Below are positions 1-9,773 of a stretch of 64,000 bases of DNA, one piece after another (the stretch's first letter is position 1; every line of letters begins with the position of its first letter). This DNA is from Candidatus Hydrogenedentota bacterium (GTDB taxonomy: Bacteria > Hydrogenedentota > Hydrogenedentia > Hydrogenedentales > CAILVY01), in contig JAKQOG010000189.1 of NCBI GenBank assembly GCA_029565395.1, positions 36,855 through 100,854 on the forward strand, given 5' to 3'. The position numbers and the translations under genes are program-made. The notes beneath the pieces were generated by a model, which was not told the origin of the DNA, made no database searches, and was given only the letters and a program-made list of their open reading frames with translations.

Positions 1-1
1 A

Positions 2-982
2 TTGAGCAAACGCGTTTGTGTGGTGGATACCGGGTATGAATCCTATGCTGGGGAACACGAAACATTGGCCAGAGAAGGATATTCTTTTGATATATTCGAA
101 GGCGGCCGTCTGGATTTGCCTGCCAAACTTGCGTATGCAAAGGGCGCGGAGGGCGTATTTGTCCGGTGGAGCGAATTCGACGGTCCGGCGTTTGATCAGT
201 TACCGGGATTGCGGTGCCTGGTGCGCTATGGCATCGGATATGACAATATCGACCTGAAGGCGGCGTCGGAACGGGGCGTCAAGGTATGCAATGTGCAGGG
301 GTATGCCAATCATACGGTATCGGATCATGCATTGGCGATGATCCTGTCGTGCGTGCGCAATCTGCCGGAGAGCATGCGGCGCGTGCGCAGTCATTACAGT
401 CTTGCCCCTCGTACGTATGTTCCGGAACTTCACGAGTTGACCATCGGGATACTTGGGCTCGGCCGTATTGGCGGCACGCTCTGCACGAAAGCGCGGCATC
501 TGTTCCGCCGGGTGCTGGCGTGCGATCCCTATATTTCCCGGGAACGTTTTTCGGAGTTGGGCGCGGAGGCCTGTTCTCTTGATGAATTGTTCCGGGAAAG
601 CGATGTGATAAGCCTGCACTGCAATTTAACGGAAGAAACGTTTCACATCATCGGGCGGAAAGAGTTCGAGGCGATGCGTCCGAACGTCATCGTGATAAAC
701 ACGGCGCGCGGGCCGGTGCTGGATGAAGAGGCGCTCACCGAATCGCTGCTCGCCGGCAAGGTATATGGCGCAGGGCTGGATGTTTTCGAGGATGAACCGC
801 CCAAGTCCAACCGCGATGTATTGCTTGCGCACCCCTATGTGATATCATCAGGACACTGCGCCTGGTACAGCACACCCGCAAGCCGGGAATTGCAGCGGCG
901 GGCCGCACGGAACATGGCGGCCATGCTGCGCGGGGAGACGCCGGAGGATTGTTTGAATGCGGAGGCTTTCGGCACAACGTGA
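2..982 (+). CDS. C-terminal-binding-protein-like D-2-hydroxyacid dehydrogenase (possibly 5'-truncated by window edge; TTG start)
   Basis: NAD-binding motif GILGLGRIGGTLC; VINTARGPVLDEEAL; GAGLDVFEDEPP; terminal H region typical of the 2-hydroxyacid DH/CtBP family. Confidence 0.88.
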   Translation: MSKRVCVVDTGYESYAGEHETLAREGYSFDIFEGGRLDLPAKLAYAKGAEGVFVRWSEFDGPAFDQLPGLRCLVRYGIGYDNIDLKAASERGVKVCNVQGYANHTVSDHALAMILSCVRNLPESMRRVRSHYSLAPRTYVPELHELTIGILGLGRIGGTLCTKARHLFRRVLACDPYISRERFSELGAEACSLDELFRESDVISLHCNLTEETFHIIGRKEFEAMRPNVIVINTARGPVLDEEALTESLLAGKVYGAGLDVFEDEPPKSNRDVLLAHPYVISSGHCAWYSTPASRELQRRAARNMAAMLRGETPEDCLNAEAFGTT

Positions 983-1019
983 AGGCGCGGAAACAGAATA
1001 GGAGTCCGTTAAGCACGAG

Positions 1020-2033
1020 ATGGGTTGTACTGTAAACGATATCGCCCGCGCCGCGGGGGTCAGCCGCTCCACGGTATTGCGGGCGCTTTCCGGAAAGCCG
1101 GATATCTCCACCGAAACCCGGGACCGGATCCGGGAACTCGCCGCAACCATGAAGTACCGCCCCAACTATATTGCGCGCAGTCTCACCCAGGGAAAAACTA
1201 ATCTGGTCGGCGTTATCACCAAGCCCAGCCTCTATTACGCCTCGCATCTGGTCATTGAATCGGTGGAACAAGGGCTGCTGGAAGGCGGCTATTCCACTTT
1301 GTTGTTTATCTCCGGGCCTGAACGGGAGGCGGAGGAGCAGGTGGTGGAGCGCCTGCTTAAAAACCGCGTGGACGGCGTGATTGCCGTGCCAGGCGCCATG
1401 ACGGCCCCCGCCACCTATCACGAACTCGTGGAGACCGGGGTGAAACTCGTCATCCTGGACGGAATCATTGATGAGCTACCCGCCCCGCAGATTACAGGTG
1501 ATAACTACAAAGCCGGGCGGATTGCCGCAGAACATCTTATTCGCCTGGGACATCGCAAAATCGCCTATCTTGGTATACCTACTATTTCCACGGTGGGCAG
1601 GGACCGGGCACGGGGAGTGCAGGAGGCGTTTAGTGCCGCGGGCATTCCCTTTGAAGAAAATTTCCTGGAAGTCGCCTTCAATGAATCCGCCGCGGAAAAA
1701 CGAACCGCGGAAATACTAAACGCCGCGAACCGGCCCACCGCCATCCTGGCCAGACACGATATCATTGCGCGTGGCGTGCTAAGGGCCATTTATGCCGCTG
1801 GATTAAAGGTTCCGGACGATATTTCCGTCGTCGGAAGCGGCAATATCCTCGGAAGCGATATGTTCCGCGTCCCCCTGACGACAATTAATTTCCCGGCAAA
1901 AGAAATGGCCGATCAATGTGTCGCCAAGCTGTTGCGCCTCTTGGCGGGAGACTCCCTGCCCTCGGATATTACTATGCTGGATGTTCAGTTAGTCCTTCGT
2001 GCCTCGACCGGGCCTCCCCCAAAAGGGCTGTGA
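1020..2033 (+). CDS. LacI-family transcriptional regulator
   Basis: N-terminal HTH TVNDIARAAGVSRSTVLRALSGKPDIS followed by periplasmic-binding-like domain. Confidence 0.95.
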   Translation: MGCTVNDIARAAGVSRSTVLRALSGKPDISTETRDRIRELAATMKYRPNYIARSLTQGKTNLVGVITKPSLYYASHLVIESVEQGLLEGGYSTLLFISGPEREAEEQVVERLLKNRVDGVIAVPGAMTAPATYHELVETGVKLVILDGIIDELPAPQITGDNYKAGRIAAEHLIRLGHRKIAYLGIPTISTVGRDRARGVQEAFSAAGIPFEENFLEVAFNESAAEKRTAEILNAANRPTAILARHDIIARGVLRAIYAAGLKVPDDISVVGSGNILGSDMFRVPLTTINFPAKEMADQCVAKLLRLLAGDSLPSDITMLDVQLVLRASTGPPPKGL

Positions 2034-2067
2034 CTAAGGACTTTGATGCTGGTTGGAGGCGGTGGAT

Positions 2068-2126
2068 TTGATTTGCAGGCGAATTTGTACTATATTGTTA
2101 TCGGACACGCGTCCGGACACGGGTCC
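2068..2126 (+). promoter_or_regulatory. Putative sigma70 promoter plus LacI-type operator
   Basis: TTGATT (2068-2073), 17-bp spacer, TATATT (2091-2096); then tandem GGACACGCGTCC/GGACACGGGTCC (2103-2126) sharing central palindrome GTCCGGAC (2111-2118). Confidence 0.5.
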
Positions 2127-2187
2127 GACACCGAAGTTATGATAGGCTGTTTTGTATCGCTAAGGAGAATAAGAGGAAGAGCTGTTT

Positions 2188-3030
2188 ATGAGTGGCACAG
2201 GCAGATTATCAGGCAAAAAGGCAATGGTGACAGGTTCCGGCACCGGGATTGGGCGCGAGGTGGCGCTGGAGTTTGCGCGCCAGGGAGCGGATGTAGTGCT
2301 TCATTACGCCCATAGCGACAAGGGAGCCAAAACGGCCGTGTCGGAAATAGAGGCGATGGGCCGGCGCGCTGCGGCGTTCAAAGCGAATTTCGATGTGGTG
2401 GATGAAGTGGTGGCGCTGGGCGAGTCCGCGCTGGAATTTCTTGGGGGTATGGACTGTCTGGTAAATAATGCGGGCATTACCTTCAATAAGCCATTTTTAA
2501 AAGTTACCCGTGAACAATTTGACCAAATGTATCACGTGAATATCCGTGCACAGTTTTTCTTGACACAGCGGATCGTTGCGCACATGGAAGGCCATGGCGG
2601 CGGATCGATATGCAATCTTACGTCCATTCACGGGGTACAGGGTGCGCCGGAACATTCAGTATATGCGGGTACCAAAGGGGCGATCATCGCCTATACCCGA
2701 TCCCTGGCGGTGGAATTGGCGCACAAGAACATCCGGGTAAATGCCATTGCGCCGGGCTGGGTGACGGTGGATAATTACTACAATGTGTTGCCTGGATTTA
2801 ATCTGGAAGATGCGAAGAAAGACGCTTATGAGAAGGTGCCGGTGGGCCGGTATGGGCTGCCCATTGACATCGCGCGTCTGGCGGTGTTCCTTTGCTCGGA
2901 CGATGCGGGATACATTATAGGCCAGACCATCGTGGCGGATGGAGGGACCACGTCCCTGATGTCGCTGATTTCCGATTTTCGCAATGAATCTGCGGCGCAA
3001 TTTGGCAAAAACTACTTACCAGGCATATAA
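2188..3030 (+). CDS. SDR family oxidoreductase
   Basis: TGSGTGIG Rossmann motif, NNAG, YxxxK (YAGTKGA). Confidence 0.93.
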   Translation: MSGTGRLSGKKAMVTGSGTGIGREVALEFARQGADVVLHYAHSDKGAKTAVSEIEAMGRRAAAFKANFDVVDEVVALGESALEFLGGMDCLVNNAGITFNKPFLKVTREQFDQMYHVNIRAQFFLTQRIVAHMEGHGGGSICNLTSIHGVQGAPEHSVYAGTKGAIIAYTRSLAVELAHKNIRVNAIAPGWVTVDNYYNVLPGFNLEDAKKDAYEKVPVGRYGLPIDIARLAVFLCSDDAGYIIGQTIVADGGTTSLMSLISDFRNESAAQFGKNYLPGI

Positions 3031-3053
3031 AAAAGGATGATGGAGAACAACGG

Positions 3054-4439
3054 ATGAGTCAAACAGAGGGAATGCAGGGCACAGGGCAGCCGAAGACTAA
3101 GTTATATGCGTTTGGCGTGGCGTTCGTTGCTTCAGTGGGCGGTTTTTTATTTGGATACGATCTTGCCATCGTCTGTGGGGCGAATTTATACCTGAAGGAC
3201 GTATTTCATCTGTCCGACGCGGCGTTTGGATTTGCCACGGGCAGTGCGGCCCTGGGATGCATCATAGGGCCGTTTATAGGCGGATGGCTGTGCGATTTCA
3301 TGGGCCGGAACCGGACCATGATATTCGCCTGCATCCTGTTGGGGATCGGTTCCGTGCTGACCGCAATTCCCAATGACATCGTCACCTTCAACATTTTCCG
3401 CATCGTGGGCGGAATTGGCGTGGGGCTGTGTTCCATAGCTTCCCCCATGTACATCTCCGAAATTGCCCCGCCGCGAATGCGTGGCGGCTTGGGGGTCATG
3501 TATCAGCTTGCCATCGTGGTGGGCAGCATAGCCGCACCGGGCATATCCTACCTGCTCGTGCGGTTTACACCGGAAGCCGTCTGCTGGCGCTGGATGTTTG
3601 CATCGGAATTGTTGCCCGTTATTGTGTTCGTTATTTTGCTTGCAATGCTTCCGCAAAGCCCGCGCTGGCTCGCGCAACGCGGACGGTATGAAGAAGCCCT
3701 GGCCGTCTTAACGAAAGTGGATAGTCCGGAATTCGCAAAGGAAGAGATGATCCAAATCAAAAGCTCCCTGAAGGAAGAAAAGGGCAGCTTTGCGGAGTTG
3801 TTTTCCCCCGGAATACGGTATGCTTTTGGAATTGGCATATTATTGGCCTTTTTTAACAACTGGACCGGCTGGAGTGCGATGGGGGGGTATATTCCGATGC
3901 TTTTCCAACAATCCGGGCTGGATGACCGCGCGATTGCCTTTCTTAAGTTCACGCTCACCTATGCGACGATGGGGGTTATAACGCTCATCGCGTGCTGGAC
4001 GGTGGATCTCGTAGGGCGGCGTCCGTTATGGCTGTTCGGCTCCGCGCTCATGGCGGTGGTAACGGCATTAACGGGCCTCGTGTTCCATTTTCACATGAGC
4101 GGATGGCCAGTATTGGTGGTGCTCATGCTCTGCGCCATCCCGCATGGTCTGGCCCTGGGGCCCTTGCCGTGGCTCATGATGTCCGAAATTTTCCCCACGC
4201 ATTTGCGTGCGCGCGCCGTCTCCCTGACAACGGCATTTCTCTGGGTAACCATTTTCAGCGGGGCGCAATTATTCCCCATAATCACAGGCTTTACCGAAAG
4301 GCATTTTGGTTCCGTGGGCGGCGCATTCTGGCTGTTCACGATTATTTGTATAGCCGCCTTTCTATTCGGATGGCGGATGCTTCCGGAAACCAAAGGCCGG
4401 ACCCTGGAAGAAATTTCCGCTTCGTGGAAGAAGACATGA
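3054..4439 (+). CDS. MFS sugar transporter (sugar porter family)
   Basis: GFLFGYDLAIVCGA, GRNRTMI, PQSPRWLAQRGR, PETKGRTLEEI sugar-porter signatures; ~12 hydrophobic segments. Confidence 0.93.
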   Translation: MSQTEGMQGTGQPKTKLYAFGVAFVASVGGFLFGYDLAIVCGANLYLKDVFHLSDAAFGFATGSAALGCIIGPFIGGWLCDFMGRNRTMIFACILLGIGSVLTAIPNDIVTFNIFRIVGGIGVGLCSIASPMYISEIAPPRMRGGLGVMYQLAIVVGSIAAPGISYLLVRFTPEAVCWRWMFASELLPVIVFVILLAMLPQSPRWLAQRGRYEEALAVLTKVDSPEFAKEEMIQIKSSLKEEKGSFAELFSPGIRYAFGIGILLAFFNNWTGWSAMGGYIPMLFQQSGLDDRAIAFLKFTLTYATMGVITLIACWTVDLVGRRPLWLFGSALMAVVTALTGLVFHFHMSGWPVLVVLMLCAIPHGLALGPLPWLMMSEIFPTHLRARAVSLTTAFLWVTIFSGAQLFPIITGFTERHFGSVGGAFWLFTIICIAAFLFGWRMLPETKGRTLEEISASWKKT

Positions 4440-4471
4440 TCGCGTGAAGGCAACGAAGGAGGCCACTTCCC

Positions 4472-5641
4472 ATGCACAGCAGGAGAGAATTCTTAAATAT
4501 CACCCTCATGGGTGCGGCAGGCGCTGCATATGCCAGCGGAATGCTGCACACGGCTGCGGCGGCCGCGCAACAAGACAGTACCCCTCCCCCGCTCCGCAGT
4601 AAGTTGTTGGAAGTGCTGAAGTCGGTGGATAAACCTGCACAGACAGTAAAAAATCTTGATGGAACCACCGTGGTCCTTCTTCCCTATGGCGGACGCGTAC
4701 TGGGACTTTACGCCCCGAACACCGAGGAAAACTTTTACTGGACGCATCCCGCGCTGAATTCTACGGAAACGGCGCGGACCTTTTATGCGAGCAAAGATTG
4801 GCACAACTCCGGCGGGGATCGCACCTGGCTGGCCCCGGAGGTGGATATCTTCCTTCCGGACTATCCAAAGACCGAAACCTATTTTCAACCACGCGAACTG
4901 GATCCCGGCAACTATACGGTGGTCACTGAGGGCGACCGCGTTCGGATGGTCAACGAATTAACCGTGAAACTCTCGCGTTCAGGCCAATCCGTCATGTTGC
5001 GCATCAGTAAATCAGTGGGTGCGGCCATTAATCCATTGCGGTTTGAAACAAACCTTGATCAGCAGGATGTGGTCTATGCGGGATATACCCAGTATACGTC
5101 GCTGGAGATGCTGGAGGACAAGCCGAAAGAATCGCCCCTGGTGGGTTTGTGGAATTTGGTTCAGATGCCGCATGGCGGTGATTTGCTTATTCCCACCTAT
5201 AGCCGCACGGAACCAAAGTTGTGGTTCGGCAAGATTTCTCCAGATGACTTGATTGTAGGCGACAGGTTGATTCGGTATAAGATGCGCGCCTCCGGGGAGC
5301 ACAAGCTGGGGGTGCGGGCCATCGCTACGACAGGCCGGGTGGGCTATCTGTACAGTGGCGCCGGAAAAAGTTCCCTGATTGTTCGGAATTTCCGCGTAAA
5401 TCCATCGGGCGAATATGTGGATGCGCCCTGGAAAGATCCCGGCGATTTGGGATATTCCACACAGGCCTGCAACGTGAACAGCGCCCTGGGCGCCTTCAGT
5501 GAATTGGAATATCACATACCCGCCATAGGCGGGAAAAGCGGCATGGGCCGTTGTGATGATGAAGCGCAGGTCTGGGCGTTTCGCGGTCCCACAGAACAAA
5601 TTGTGGCGGTGGCGCGCTGCCTGTTGTCGCCGGAGGTCTGA
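4472..5641 (+). CDS. Tat-exported protein, aldose-epimerase/DUF4380-like
   Basis: SRREFLN twin-arginine signal with hydrophobic stretch; beta-rich body resembling mutarotase-like families. Confidence 0.5.
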   Translation: MHSRREFLNITLMGAAGAAYASGMLHTAAAAAQQDSTPPPLRSKLLEVLKSVDKPAQTVKNLDGTTVVLLPYGGRVLGLYAPNTEENFYWTHPALNSTETARTFYASKDWHNSGGDRTWLAPEVDIFLPDYPKTETYFQPRELDPGNYTVVTEGDRVRMVNELTVKLSRSGQSVMLRISKSVGAAINPLRFETNLDQQDVVYAGYTQYTSLEMLEDKPKESPLVGLWNLVQMPHGGDLLIPTYSRTEPKLWFGKISPDDLIVGDRLIRYKMRASGEHKLGVRAIATTGRVGYLYSGAGKSSLIVRNFRVNPSGEYVDAPWKDPGDLGYSTQACNVNSALGAFSELEYHIPAIGGKSGMGRCDDEAQVWAFRGPTEQIVAVARCLLSPEV

Positions 5642-5731
5642 CATGGTTGCTGCGCTTATAAGATTATTTTGTTGTGCGGCGAGGAAAGTGGCGCGTATGC
5701 GGGCATGGTTGGCATGGTTCCGAGATTGGGG

Positions 5732-5770
5732 TATTTTGTTTTACGGCTCGGCAGGAGCCTCGCCCTCCCG
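5732..5770 (+). repeat. Intergenic repeat family 2, copy 1 (TATTTTGTTnnACGGCTCrGCrGGAGCyTCGCCCTCCCG)
   Basis: 34/39 identical to 15991-16029 by eye. Confidence 0.7.
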
Positions 5771-5833
5771 GCCTTTGCGTTTTAGGCGCAATGACAAATT
5801 GGAAACGTATGGAAAGAATTGGACAAATCGGGC

Positions 5834-6853
5834 ATGAGCATGCTTCCACATAAGGTCGTGACGTTCGGCGAGTTGATGCTCCGCCTGGACCCACTGGGCC
5901 ATGATCGCTTTGTACAGGCAGAAACCTTCGAGGCGCGTTATACCGGTGCGGAGGCGAATGTAGCCGTGGCGCTCTCAGGTTGGGGCGTGGAAACCTTCGC
6001 TGTTTCCAAAGTCCCCGCCCATGAGATCGGCCAGGCGTGTGTCAACTACCTGCGCCGGTATGGCGTGAATACGGACTACATCGTTCGTGGTGGAGACCGA
6101 TTGGGCATTTTGTATGTCGAGACGGGTGCATCTCAGCGGCCCTCCAATGTGATCTATGACCGGAATCATAGCAGCATCCGCGAGATTCGGTCCGAGGAAT
6201 TGGACTGGGATCGCATATTCGAGGGGAAGCACTGGTTTCACGTGGCCGGGACCGCCCCCGCCCTGGGCGCAAATGTACGATCGGTAGTGGAAGAGGCCTT
6301 GGCGTCCGCGCGCAGACTGGGTTTGAAAACCAGCTTCGACTGTAATTACCGCAGTAAATTGTGGGGTTTGGAAGAAGCCCGGAACGTGTTAACCCGTCTG
6401 ATGGAGTACGTAGATGTATTTATCGGAGGCGCCGAAGATGCGGAGAAAATCTTCGGCATCGCCCTCCATGAAAAAGGCGATGACCGGTTCCGCACGGAGT
6501 ATGCGGCGAAGCAATTATGTGCACGATTTGGATTTGAGTGGGTGGGCATGAGCCTGCGCGGTGGCGATTCCGCTTCCAAGAATCGCTATGCCGCAATGGT
6601 CTGTTATGGGGATGAATGCTTTTTCAGCAGGGAGTATGAAATTCAGATAGTAGATCGCGTGGGCAGTGGCGACGCATTCACGGCTGGGCTCATTCATCAG
6701 ATTCTCCGCGGCGCCGGCCCCGCAGAAGCGGTTGAATTCGCCGTGGCCGCGGGCTGCTTAAAACATACCATTCCCGGTGATTTCAATTTGGTGTCTGTAG
6801 AGGAAGTTGAGCGCGTTATCGGAGGCGAGCACTCCGGACGGGTGCAACGTTGA
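5834..6853 (+). CDS. kdgK: PfkB-family sugar kinase, 2-keto-3-deoxygluconate kinase-like
   Basis: VVTFGELMLRLDP N-term; GAEANVAVALSGWG; DRVGSGDAFTAGLIH PfkB signature; adjacent to KDPG-type aldolase. Confidence 0.82.
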   Translation: MSMLPHKVVTFGELMLRLDPLGHDRFVQAETFEARYTGAEANVAVALSGWGVETFAVSKVPAHEIGQACVNYLRRYGVNTDYIVRGGDRLGILYVETGASQRPSNVIYDRNHSSIREIRSEELDWDRIFEGKHWFHVAGTAPALGANVRSVVEEALASARRLGLKTSFDCNYRSKLWGLEEARNVLTRLMEYVDVFIGGAEDAEKIFGIALHEKGDDRFRTEYAAKQLCARFGFEWVGMSLRGGDSASKNRYAAMVCYGDECFFSREYEIQIVDRVGSGDAFTAGLIHQILRGAGPAEAVEFAVAAGCLKHTIPGDFNLVSVEEVERVIGGEHSGRVQR

Positions 6854-6868
6854 AGATATTGAGGATTC

Positions 6869-7534
6869 ATGAACAAAGAAGACTTGTTAAAACGCATCCA
6901 TGAAGATTGGCTGGTGATGATCCTGCGGGGCGATACGGCGCAACAGACCGAAGACACCTTCAATGCATTGATTGAAGGCGGGGCAACGCTGGTTGAAGTG
7001 CCCTTTACCACCCCGGGTGCATGCGATGTGATCCAACGGCTGCGGGCGCGTCATGGCGGCCGGATTGTGGTGTCCGCGGGTACGGTCACCACCCCTGAAC
7101 AAGCCCGGGCGGCAATTGCCAGCGGCGCTCAGGGAATCGTCTCACCGAACCTATACCTGCCAGTCCTGGAAGTGGCGGTGGAAGCGGGAGTGACCTCAGC
7201 GCCCGGGTGTTTCACACCGTCGGAAATCGCTGATGCATTGCGTAATGGCGCGGACATAATAAAGCTCTTCCCCTGCGACATGGTGGGCCCGCGATATGTG
7301 TGGTTCATGCTTGGACCGTTCCCGGGCACGCGCATAATGCCCGCAGGCAGCATTACCCTGGAAAACATGCAAACATATTATGACGCAGGCGCCTTCGCGG
7401 GCGTAGTGGGGGTCACCACCGAGATGCGATTGCTGGATGAAGTGAAAACGGGCCGGTTCAGAGAAATCACGGAATGCGCTCGGCATTGGATTGCCCAGGT
7501 CCGGCGCATGACTTCCCAAGGAGCACCAGCATGA
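6869..7534 (+). CDS. eda: 2-dehydro-3-deoxy-6-phosphogluconate/4-hydroxy-2-oxoglutarate aldolase family
   Basis: VEVPFTTPGA, VSAGTVTTPEQA, APGCFTPSEI, IKLFPCD motifs of the KDPG aldolase family. Confidence 0.87.
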   Translation: MNKEDLLKRIHEDWLVMILRGDTAQQTEDTFNALIEGGATLVEVPFTTPGACDVIQRLRARHGGRIVVSAGTVTTPEQARAAIASGAQGIVSPNLYLPVLEVAVEAGVTSAPGCFTPSEIADALRNGADIIKLFPCDMVGPRYVWFMLGPFPGTRIMPAGSITLENMQTYYDAGAFAGVVGVTTEMRLLDEVKTGRFREITECARHWIAQVRRMTSQGAPA

Positions 7535-8703
7535 ACCCAATCGCCGGAAACACGGAGTTTCGTTCACTGCCAGTGGCGGAGATGGAAGCTCAATTGAAGC
7601 GTTTTGAAGATCGTGTCAATGAGGCGCAACGGGCCAATCCCACTACCAAACACTGGGTCAAGGAGGCCATTCACCGCCGTGGCACAGGCCGATGCCCGGT
7701 GCGTATAAAGCGGCTTTCCCTGGATGTCATATTGAGATATGGCGACGCCTTGGCGGAGTTGTTCTGCTCCTATCCGGACGATGTGGTGGCGGTCATCCCC
7801 TATGACATCACCATTGGGTATCAGCCCCCGCAAAAGAGTCCGCGCATCAATCCGGTCGAGGTACTCATGCAAGATGCGGAGTGGCTGGATGAATGGGGCA
7901 CGCGCTGGGGACATGCCTTTGCCGGAGTGGGCGCCACGCCGGTGGATCACCCCATCAAGGAGTGGTCCATGCTGCCGGATTACCTGCGGCACATGGTCCC
8001 CGACCCAAATCTTCCGGGCCGCATGGACTCGGCCATGGAAGCGCTGATTATGCATGGGGAATCGAAATATTGCTATGGCATCATTCATCTTGCCCTGTTT
8101 GAACGCCTCCATTCGCTGCGCGGCATGGAGAACGTCTTTACGGATTTCTGCACCAATGAATCCGAGATTCGGAAACTGCTGGACGTGTTGCAAGGCTATT
8201 TGATCGCAATGGTGCGGCGCTGGGCCTCGCTGGGCGCGGATGCCGTGTTTATGACGGACGATTGGGGTTCACAGACCGGTCTGATGATCTCTCCCGCGCT
8301 TTGGAGAAGCCTTTTTCAGCCCTATTACAAAAAAGTCTTCAAGGAAATCCACCAACTCGGCATGGATGTGATTTTTCACAGTTGCGGAAATGTCACCTCA
8401 ATTGTCGGAGACTTGATTGACATCGGACTGGACGTGCTGGACCCGGTGCAACCGGGTGCCATGGATATGGACTATCTTGCCCGGGAATTCGGCGGCAAAC
8501 TCGCCTTCAGCGGCGCGGTGGATATTCAGGATCTGTTGTGTTTGGGAACGCCACAGCGAGTTAAGGACGAAGTCCGGCGGATTATCGAGACGTTAGGCAA
8601 ACCTTTTGGCGGTTCCTTGATCCTGGGACCGGCCAACGTCATCACCCCGGATACGCCCTTCGAAAACCTGGTGGCGCTCTTCGAAGCCGCCCATGAAGCA
8701 TAA
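7531..8703 (+). CDS. Uroporphyrinogen decarboxylase (URO-D) family protein, methyltransferase-like
   Basis: TDDWGSQTGLMISPALWR, FHSCGNV, LDPVQPGAMDM, GPANVITPDTPFENL; start at ATG 7531 preceded by AAGGAG. Confidence 0.82.
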   Translation: MNPIAGNTEFRSLPVAEMEAQLKRFEDRVNEAQRANPTTKHWVKEAIHRRGTGRCPVRIKRLSLDVILRYGDALAELFCSYPDDVVAVIPYDITIGYQPPQKSPRINPVEVLMQDAEWLDEWGTRWGHAFAGVGATPVDHPIKEWSMLPDYLRHMVPDPNLPGRMDSAMEALIMHGESKYCYGIIHLALFERLHSLRGMENVFTDFCTNESEIRKLLDVLQGYLIAMVRRWASLGADAVFMTDDWGSQTGLMISPALWRSLFQPYYKKVFKEIHQLGMDVIFHSCGNVTSIVGDLIDIGLDVLDPVQPGAMDMDYLAREFGGKLAFSGAVDIQDLLCLGTPQRVKDEVRRIIETLGKPFGGSLILGPANVITPDTPFENLVALFEAAHEA

Positions 8704-8708
8704 GAAGG

Positions 8709-9752
8709 ATGAATACTATCGTGAAGACTGTTTCCTCGGACGAACTAAGAGCATTGACTGCGCGAATTTTCCACGCGCGCGGCGTGAGTGAACGCGACAG
8801 CGGCATTATCGCGGATTCCCTGGTGCATGCCAATCTTCGCGGCGTCGATTCCCATGGGGTGATGCGCGTCGCCCATTATGTCCGCCGGCTGGAACTGGGT
8901 TCCATCAACCCCAAGCCGGATACGGGTATTACACGAACCGGACCCGCCACCGCCATGGTGGATGGCGATAATGGCTTCGGCCATGTGACGAATTGGGACG
9001 CAATGGAGCTTGCCATCAACATGGCACGGGAAACCGGGGTGGGCCTAGTCGGCGTGCAACACAGCAATCATTGCGGGGCCTTGTCCTTTTTCGCGTATCG
9101 GGCTATTGAAGCGAACATGGCCGGGCTTGTTCTGACGCAGACTGATAAGGGGGTGGTGCCCGTGGGAGGACGAAAACCGTTCTGTGGCTCGAATCCGTTG
9201 TGTTTGGCGGCGCCTTCGGCCTCAGGCATGCCGATTGTCCTCGATATGGCGACAAGCACCGTGGCGGGCGGACATGTATATAAAGCGCGCGCGGAAAACA
9301 GGTCCATTCCTTCCACGTGGGCCGTGGACGAAGAAGGACAACCCGCCACCGACCCACACAAGGCCGTATATTGGACGCCCGCGGCGGGCGCGAAAGGATA
9401 TGGGCTGGGCGTGATGATCGATGTATTGACCGGCATTCTGTGTGGCGGCGATTTCGGCCCGCATATATTGCCCATGTACGATCAAATCGAGAAGACCCGC
9501 AATCTGTGCCATCTGGTGGGAGCATTGGATATTGGACGATTTGCCGGCGCTTCCACATTCCTGCCGCAGGCCGCAGCCATGATCAATGAACTTCATCAGG
9601 CGCCCACGATGTCCGGGGTGGAACAAGTATTGGTTCCGGGTGAACCCGAACATCTTAAAACGATTGAACGAACACGCACGGGTATTCCCTTGACGGATCA
9701 AGTCTGGGAGGAATTACAGTCCCTGGCTGCTCCGGGAAAATCCGGCGATTAA
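8709..9752 (+). CDS. Ldh family (malate/L-lactate/ureidoglycolate-type) oxidoreductase
   Basis: RGVDSHGVMR, NHCGALSFFAYRA, GGRKPFCGSNPLCLA. Confidence 0.9.
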   Translation: MNTIVKTVSSDELRALTARIFHARGVSERDSGIIADSLVHANLRGVDSHGVMRVAHYVRRLELGSINPKPDTGITRTGPATAMVDGDNGFGHVTNWDAMELAINMARETGVGLVGVQHSNHCGALSFFAYRAIEANMAGLVLTQTDKGVVPVGGRKPFCGSNPLCLAAPSASGMPIVLDMATSTVAGGHVYKARAENRSIPSTWAVDEEGQPATDPHKAVYWTPAAGAKGYGLGVMIDVLTGILCGGDFGPHILPMYDQIEKTRNLCHLVGALDIGRFAGASTFLPQAAAMINELHQAPTMSGVEQVLVPGEPEHLKTIERTRTGIPLTDQVWEELQSLAAPGKSGD

Positions 9753-9773
9753 CGATGTAACAGGAGAAAATAC

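Noticed and set aside
735-1421. Minus-strand 228-aa ORF
   Set aside because: Overlaps two well-supported plus-strand genes (dehydrogenase and LacI) and lacks motifs.
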